Part shown: positions 59,082-64,000 of the stretch, piece by piece
Position numbering within the stretch: position 1 is the stretch's first letter
How the letters are laid out: the number at the start of each line of letters is the position of its first letter
Source: Massilia rubra
GTDB lineage: Bacteria > Pseudomonadota > Gammaproteobacteria > Burkholderiales > Burkholderiaceae_D
DNA length: 64,000 bases
Assembly (NCBI RefSeq): GCF_011682065.1
Contig: NZ_VUYU01000018.1
Coordinates: 1-64,000 of the forward strand
Reading direction: 5' to 3'
The notes under the pieces: model-generated
Database searches by the model: none
Seen by the model: only the letters and a program-made list of their open reading frames with translations
Told to the model about the DNA's origin: nothing
Translations under genes and position numbers: made by a program

Positions 59082-59567
59082 TTAGGCGGGTAGGCGCTTC
59101 GAAATGAGGTCCAGCGGCAGCGCCGTGGTGTACTTGATCTGCTCCATCGAAAACGCCGACGACACGCCGGTGATGTGCGCCGTCTTGATCAGTTTTTTGT
59201 AAAAGCGGTCGTAGCCGCCGATGTCGGTGGTGACCACCTTGAGCAGGTAGTCGACGTCGCCGCTCATGCGGTGAAACTCCATGACCTCGGGCAGGGCGAT
59301 GACGGCGGCGGCGAAGCGGGTCAGCCATTTTTCATCGTGTTCGGTGGTGCGCACGCTGACGAACACGGTGACCGGCAGGCCGACCTTGTCGCGGTCGATG
59401 ATGCTCACGCGGCTCTGGATGTAGCCTTCTTCTTCCAGCCGCTTGACGCGCTTCCAGCACGGGGTGCTGGACAAACCGACCTTTTCGCTCAGGCCCGCGA
59501 TCGACAGGGTGCCATCGGCCTGCAAGGCCGCGAGGATGGCGCAATCATACTTATCGAGAGAACTCAT
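59082..59567 (-). CDS. Lrp/AsnC-family transcriptional regulator
   Basis: 161 residues. The N-terminal helix-turn-helix contains LSIAGLSEKVGLSSTPCWKRVKRLEEEGYI, and the C-terminal RAM domain binds small molecules, usually amino acids. Start at 59567 is chosen because it gives the family's MSSLDKYDCAIL opening. It is divergent from a cysteine desulfurase fusion gene across a dyad at 59594-59636, which suggests a regulator responding to cysteine or a related amino acid. Confidence 0.92.
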   Translation of the reverse strand: MSSLDKYDCAILAALQADGTLSIAGLSEKVGLSSTPCWKRVKRLEEEGYIQSRVSIIDRDKVGLPVTVFVSVRTTEHDEKWLTRFAAAVIALPEVMEFHRMSGDVDYLLKVVTTDIGGYDRFYKKLIKTAHITGVSSAFSMEQIKYTTALPLDLISKRLPA

Positions 59568-59593
59568 TCTGCTTTCTGCTGAAATGTGAGATG

Positions 59594-59636
59594 AATATGC
59601 TAAACGAGTACGTATTTGAGCAAACTTTGGCATATT
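59594..59636. promoter_or_regulatory. Inverted repeat, candidate Lrp-type operator
   Basis: AATATGCTAAA (59594-59604) and TTTGGCATATT (59626-59636) form a 10-of-11 inverted repeat with centres 32 bp apart, about three helical turns. It lies between the Lrp gene and the desulfurase fusion gene. Confidence 0.5.
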
Positions 59637-59694
59637 TTCTCACGTTTTAGCCGATAACATATCACGCAAGAATGACACCTCCATTTCAGCCACC

Positions 59695-61794
59695 ATGCAT
59701 ACCGAAATCTACCTTGACGCAAACGCCACATCGGCCGTCCATCCGGCAGCGCTTGCCGCCGCCACCCAGGCCATGCGCGACTGCTACGGGAACCCCAGCA
59801 GCAGTCACGCCACCGGCCTGAAAGCGAAGGCCATGCTCGACGGCGTGCGCGCACTGGCGCGCCGCGTGCTCGGCGCGGGACAGGGCAGGCTGACGTTTAC
59901 CAGCGGCGCCACCGAAGGCATCCAGACCGCCGTGCTGTCGGCGCTGTGCGAGGTGCGCGCGCGCCGCGCCAGGGGCGAAGCGACCGGCGAGCTGCTGTTG
60001 TACGGCGCCACCGAACACAAGGCGGTGCCAGAAAGCCTGGCGCACTGGAATACCCTGCTCGGCACCAACCTCGAACTGCGCGCCCTGCCGGTCGATGGCG
60101 ACGGGCGCCATCGCCTCGACGTGCTGCGCGAACTGGCGCCGCGCGCCGCCTTGGTCTGCACCATGGCCGCGAATAACGAAAGCGGTGTCATTTCCGACCT
60201 GGCCGGCATTGAAGCGCTCTTGCGCGAATGCGCGCCAACAGCGCTGTGGATGGTCGACAGCGTGCAGGCGCTCGGCAAACTGTCGCTCGACCTGGCCGCG
60301 ACCCGCATCGACTACGCGCCGTTCTCTGGCCACAAGCTGTACGCGCCCAAAGGCATCGGCATGCTGTATGTGCGCGATGGCGCACCGTACACCGCGCTGA
60401 TGATGGGCGGCGGGCAGGAGTCGGCCCAGCGTTCCGGCACCGAGAACATGAGCGGCATCGCCGCCCTGGGCGCGGTGCTGGCGGCGCTGATTGATGGCGC
60501 CAGCTTTCGCAGCCACGCGCAACTGGTGCGCATGCGCGAACGCCTGGCTGGCGCCTTGCGCGAAGCACTGCCCGGCATCGTGTTCAACGCGCCGTTCGCC
60601 ACCAGCCTGCCGACCACCCTCAATTTTTCGGTACCCGGCCTGGCCGGCAAGGAGTTGCTCGACCTGTTCGACGCCGCCGGGGTGCGCGTGAGCGCGGGGT
60701 CGGCCTGTTCGGCGGCCAAGGCCGCGCCCAGCTACGTGCTGGCCGCCATGGACCTGGCGCCGTGGCGCTGCGCGGCGGCGGTGCGCATGTCGTTCGGGCC
60801 GATGGCGGACGACGCCTTCATCGACGCCGCCTGCGAGCGCATCGCCCGTTGCGGCGCGGCCCTGCGCGCCAGTTGCCTGGTGCCGTCGGCCATGCCCGCA
60901 GCCGATGGCGACGGTGTGATTCAACTCGGCTTCGACGGCGCCTGCACCTGGCTGCTGCTCGACGCCGCCAGCCGCACCTGCGCCATCGTCAATCCGCTGG
61001 CGCCGCTGGCGGCGCGCATCAACGACTTCGTGCGCTGCCAGGGCTACCGCGTGCGCGCCGTGATCGACACTCATGGCGGCGGCACCGGCCGCGCGGCCCT
61101 GGTGGCGGCGCTGGGCGGCCAGCTGGCCGGCGGCATCAGCCACGAAGCGCTGGGCTGGCCCGCGCTGGCCGACCAGGTCACGCTCGATAACGGGCAAGCC
61201 GCCAGTGCGCTCATGTTCGGCAGCCGCCTGCTGGCGCGCGTGGAGCAGGGCATTGGTGCCAGCTACCTGTTCGGCGAGCGTTCGGCTGCGGGCCTGGCCG
61301 CCGGCGACGTGCGCTTCGCCTTCACCGGCCCCGACGCCGACATTCAACAACTGGCGGAACTGGTCTCGCGCAAGACCATCGTGTGCCAGGCCAGCGAGGC
61401 GTCAAGCCCGGCCTGCACCACCCTGCTGGCGGAACGCGGCGGCGCCATCGCGGCCGCCAACCCCTTGGCGATGCAGCTCGAGGCGCATGGCCTCGAGCGC
61501 TTCTTCAACGACCATCCCGACGCGCTGCTGATCGATGTGCGCGAAGCCTACGAACACGCGGCGGCCGATGCCGGCCACTGGCACGGCCATGCCGTCGAAA
61601 GCGTGCCTTTGTCGCGCCTGGCCGACCGCCTGTCGGTGTGGCTGCGCGCGGAAGAGCGCCCGTTGGTGTTCTTCTGCCGCAGCGGCGCGCGCAGCATCAA
61701 GGCGGCGCAGTGCCTGCACCGCCTGGGCTACCGCAACGCCTGGCATGTGGCGGGCGGGGTCGCGCTGGGCGCCGTGCTGCCGCTGGCGGCGTAA
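59695..61794 (+). CDS. Cysteine desulfurase / MBL-like / rhodanese fusion protein
   Basis: 699 residues in three parts. Residues 1-385 are a NifS/IscS-type desulfurase: His109, the PLP lysine Lys214 in SGHKLYAPKG and catalytic Cys338 in SAGSACSAAK. It would take sulfur from cysteine as a protein persulfide. Residues about 405-590 look like a metallo-beta-lactamase fold of the persulfide-dioxygenase kind, but the HxHxDH metal motif is replaced by THGGGTGRAA (459-468), so it is probably not catalytic. Residues about 600-699 are a rhodanese with active-site Cys661 in CRSGARS. The order suggests sulfur handed from desulfurase to rhodanese in one chain. The start is divergent from an Lrp-type regulator. 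Confidence 0.85.
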   Translation: MHTEIYLDANATSAVHPAALAAATQAMRDCYGNPSSSHATGLKAKAMLDGVRALARRVLGAGQGRLTFTSGATEGIQTAVLSALCEVRARRARGEATGELLLYGATEHKAVPESLAHWNTLLGTNLELRALPVDGDGRHRLDVLRELAPRAALVCTMAANNESGVISDLAGIEALLRECAPTALWMVDSVQALGKLSLDLAATRIDYAPFSGHKLYAPKGIGMLYVRDGAPYTALMMGGGQESAQRSGTENMSGIAALGAVLAALIDGASFRSHAQLVRMRERLAGALREALPGIVFNAPFATSLPTTLNFSVPGLAGKELLDLFDAAGVRVSAGSACSAAKAAPSYVLAAMDLAPWRCAAAVRMSFGPMADDAFIDAACERIARCGAALRASCLVPSAMPAADGDGVIQLGFDGACTWLLLDAASRTCAIVNPLAPLAARINDFVRCQGYRVRAVIDTHGGGTGRAALVAALGGQLAGGISHEALGWPALADQVTLDNGQAASALMFGSRLLARVEQGIGASYLFGERSAAGLAAGDVRFAFTGPDADIQQLAELVSRKTIVCQASEASSPACTTLLAERGGAIAAANPLAMQLEAHGLERFFNDHPDALLIDVREAYEHAAADAGHWHGHAVESVPLSRLADRLSVWLRAEERPLVFFCRSGARSIKAAQCLHRLGYRNAWHVAGGVALGAVLPLAA

Positions 61795-61806
61795 GCCCCC
61801 AGCGTC

Positions 61807-62097
61807 CTAAACCCTGGCCGACCAGGCCAGGATCATCAGGCATATCTCGATCATGCGGAACTGACCGATGGCCAGTCCGATCACCACCGCAGTCACATGC
61901 AAAGGGCGCGCGCCGTGCTTGCGCAACAGGTCGATGCCCATGGCCGTACACACCAACGCCAGGCCGGCGCCAACCACCAAAAGCGTCCCGAACTCCCATA
62001 TCCATATGGCCTCGCCCACCAGCAGCGACAGGACCGAGGTCGCGCCAAAGGGAACCCAGGCCCGCGGCGGAGCAAGGGGTCTTTTCTTGCGGCTCAT
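61807..62097 (-). CDS. Small membrane protein
   Basis: 96 residues with a basic N-terminus and two or three predicted membrane helices (about 20-55 and 66-92). No family recognised. It is convergent with the desulfurase fusion gene, 12 bases away. Confidence 0.6.
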   Translation of the reverse strand: MSRKKRPLAPPRAWVPFGATSVLSLLVGEAIWIWEFGTLLVVGAGLALVCTAMGIDLLRKHGARPLHVTAVVIGLAIGQFRMIEICLMILAWSARV

Positions 62098-62345
62098 GCA
62101 ACTTCCATTCTCTGTTAACGAATTTCATCATTCCGTGCCCGGTGTCATGCTCATGATACAGGGTGCAATTTTACTGGTGCATTTCAGTCCAACTGCTCAG
62201 TTGGCTTCTGGTTGACAAGCCCGAAATGTTCGCTGGCGCACAGTCGCGCACGTGTCATCGTTATAAGATTGCAACAGCCGTACGACCCGGTCGCAACTCG
62301 CTGTTCCACAGCGTGTTGGCTACTCATGCCCACGCGAGGTCTCTG

Positions 62346-64000
62346 TTGAACCAAGAAAACACCAAATTAGCCGACACCCTGTATGCCTGGCGCAATGTCC
62401 ACGACGGCGAACGCCTTGCCGGCGATGAATTCCCCCTGCGCTCGGAACTGTTCAGTGCCGCACAAATGGCGATGCACGGCAAGCATCTGGCCACCACTCA
62501 CCAGCTCAGCGAGCGCGGCGGCCCCGACCGCCTGCTGCCGCGACTGACCGAAAACGCCGCGATCATCACCGACACCTGCTCGGAGCTGACCGCCGCCATC
62601 AAGGCGGGGCGACAGATTACGCCGGCCTCCGAATGGCTGCTCGATAACTTCTACCTGGTCGAAGAGCAGATCCGCATCGCCCGGCGCCACCTGCCGAAAG
62701 ACTATTCCAAGGAGTTGCCGCGCCTGTCGAATGAAGAGGCGGACGGCAATCCGCGCGTGTACCAGATCGCGCTCGAAATCATCTCGCATGGCGATGGCCG
62801 GGTCGATCCCGAGAGCCTGTCGCGTTTCGTGGACGCCTACCAGGAAGTAGCGACCCTCAAACTCGGCGAACTGTGGGCCATTCCGATCATGCTGCGCCTG
62901 GCGCTGATCGAGAACCTGCGCCGCGTGGCCGCGCGCGTGTACGACAACCGCGCCCAGCGCGACCGCGCCAACGACTGGGCCGACCAGATGGCCGAGACGG
63001 CCGAAAAAAACCCGAGCGACCTGATTTTGCTGGTGGCCGACATGGCCCGATCCGGCCAGCCGATGAACAGCGGCTTTGTGGCCGAACTGGCGCGCCGCCT
63101 GCAGGGCCAGAGCCCCGCATTGACCCTGGCGCTGCAGTGGGTGACCACGCGCCTGGCCGACGCCGGCTTGACCATCGAACAGCAGATCCAGGCCGAAATC
63201 GGCCAGCAGGCGGCCGACCAGGTCTCGATCAGCAACAGCATCGGCAGCCTGCGCTTCCTCGGCACCATGGACTGGCAGGAGTTCGTCGAGACCATGAGCG
63301 CGGTCGAACAGACCTTGCGCCTGGACCCGGCCGGCACCTACGGCAAGATGGAGTTCGCCACGCGCGACAACTATCGCCACGTCGTCGAAAAGCTAGCCAA
63401 GCGCAGCGACTTCACCGAAGTGCAGGTGGCCGAAATCGCAGTCGAACTGGCGCTGGCGAACCGCTCGGCGGCCGCCGGCGGGCTCGATGAACGCACCCGC
63501 CACATCGGCTACTACCTGGTCGGCAGCGGCCAGCAACAACTCGAAAAGCGCCTGGCCGTGCGCAATCCGCCGCTCGAAGCGTTGAACAAGAGCGGGCGCG
63601 CGTCGCCGCTGTCGACCTATTTGGGCGGCATCGTCGTGCTTACCCTGCTGTTTACCGGCACCGCCATCATCCACGCGCGCGCCGACGGCGTCGACGACTG
63701 GATGCTGGTCGTGCTGGGCGTGCTGGCCCTGCTCGGATCGAGCCAGCTGGCGCTGGCGCTGGTCAACTTCATGGCCACCCAGCTCACGCGCCCGCACCCG
63801 CTGCCGCGCATGGACTTCAAAGAAGGCATTCCGACCGACGCGCGCTCGATGGTGGTGGTGCCGACCTTGCTGTACAGCCGCGACAACGTCGCCTCGCTGT
63901 GCGAAGCGCTGGAAGTGCGCTACCTGGCCAACCGCGATCCGAACCTGCGCTTTTGCCTACTGACCGATTTCGTCGACGCGCCCAAGCAGCACATGCCGGG
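62346..64000 (+). CDS. Cyclic beta-1,2-glucan synthase, N-terminal part (runs off the window)
   Basis: An open frame from a TTG at 62346, with GAGG at 62336-62339, runs to the window end without a stop: at least 551 residues. The opening (LPRLTENAAIITDTCSELT … WLLDNFYLVEEQIR … PRVYQIALEIISHGDGR) is typical of NdvB/Cgs-type synthases. About 500 residues in, two membrane helices are followed by the start of the glycosyltransferase 84 domain (SMVVVPTLLYSRDNVASLCEALEVRYLAN). These very large inner-membrane enzymes (close to 2800 residues) make periplasmic cyclic glucans used in osmoadaptation and host interaction. Upstream, 62098-62345 shows no gene. Confidence 0.92.
   Translation, partial: MNQENTKLADTLYAWRNVHDGERLAGDEFPLRSELFSAAQMAMHGKHLATTHQLSERGGPDRLLPRLTENAAIITDTCSELTAAIKAGRQITPASEWLLDNFYLVEEQIRIARRHLPKDYSKELPRLSNEEADGNPRVYQIALEIISHGDGRVDPESLSRFVDAYQEVATLKLGELWAIPIMLRLALIENLRRVAARVYDNRAQRDRANDWADQMAETAEKNPSDLILLVADMARSGQPMNSGFVAELARRLQGQSPALTLALQWVTTRLADAGLTIEQQIQAEIGQQAADQVSISNSIGSLRFLGTMDWQEFVETMSAVEQTLRLDPAGTYGKMEFATRDNYRHVVEKLAKRSDFTEVQVAEIAVELALANRSAAAGGLDERTRHIGYYLVGSGQQQLEKRLAVRNPPLEALNKSGRASPLSTYLGGIVVLTLLFTGTAIIHARADGVDDWMLVVLGVLALLGSSQLALALVNFMATQLTRPHPLPRMDFKEGIPTDARSMVVVPTLLYSRDNVASLCEALEVRYLANRDPNLRFCLLTDFVDAPKQHMP

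Overview
The window looks like part of a betaproteobacterial chromosome, most likely Oxalobacteraceae (the Massilia/Duganella/Janthinobacterium group). The grounds are high G+C, the tRNA-Tyr/Gly/Thr–tuf–tRNA-Trp–secE–nusG–rplKAJL–rpoBC order, an RpoB of about 1368 residues and a cyclic beta-1,2-glucan synthase gene. The genus is inference.

Layout. 0.2–14.6 kb: the translation/transcription housekeeping operon, with leader hairpins, two copies of a palindromic intergenic repeat and a strong terminator after rpoC. 14.7–18.3 kb: a small accessory island with decayed IS66 pieces on both sides of an AT-rich lysozyme/secreted-partner pair, then a second pair of overlapping unknown genes. 18.5–25.6 kb: small enzymes and membrane proteins, an L,D-transpeptidase, and a LysR/pirin/DoxX group.

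25.6–41.4 kb is the most interesting part. Two Fur-box-like sites (35051-35071 and 39195-39214) sit between divergent genes. Leftward from the first runs a tight six-gene operon: GHMP amino-acid kinase, PLP beta-replacement enzyme, ATP-grasp/DUF364 fusion, MFS exporter, RND adaptor and RND pump. Rightward is a Fur-family regulator. The second box lies between a three-gene ABC-2 exporter operon and a TonB-dependent siderophore receptor. Together these read as an iron-regulated pathway for making, exporting and re-importing a small amino-acid-derived metallophore, with no NRPS or IucA/IucC-type synthetase in view.

41.5–64 kb: a TerB-like protein, M28 and M14 peptidases, a decayed second M28 gene, TonB, a response regulator/periplasmic binding protein/histidine kinase trio, two DUF885 proteins, a candidate sRNA gene (about 52433-52572), an Fe-S-type regulator divergent from an MFS transporter, a small membrane gene broken by a 171-bp palindromic MITE-like insertion, a Liv-type binding protein, an Lrp regulator divergent from a cysteine desulfurase/MBL-like/rhodanese fusion, and the 5' part of a cyclic beta-1,2-glucan synthase gene that runs off the right edge.
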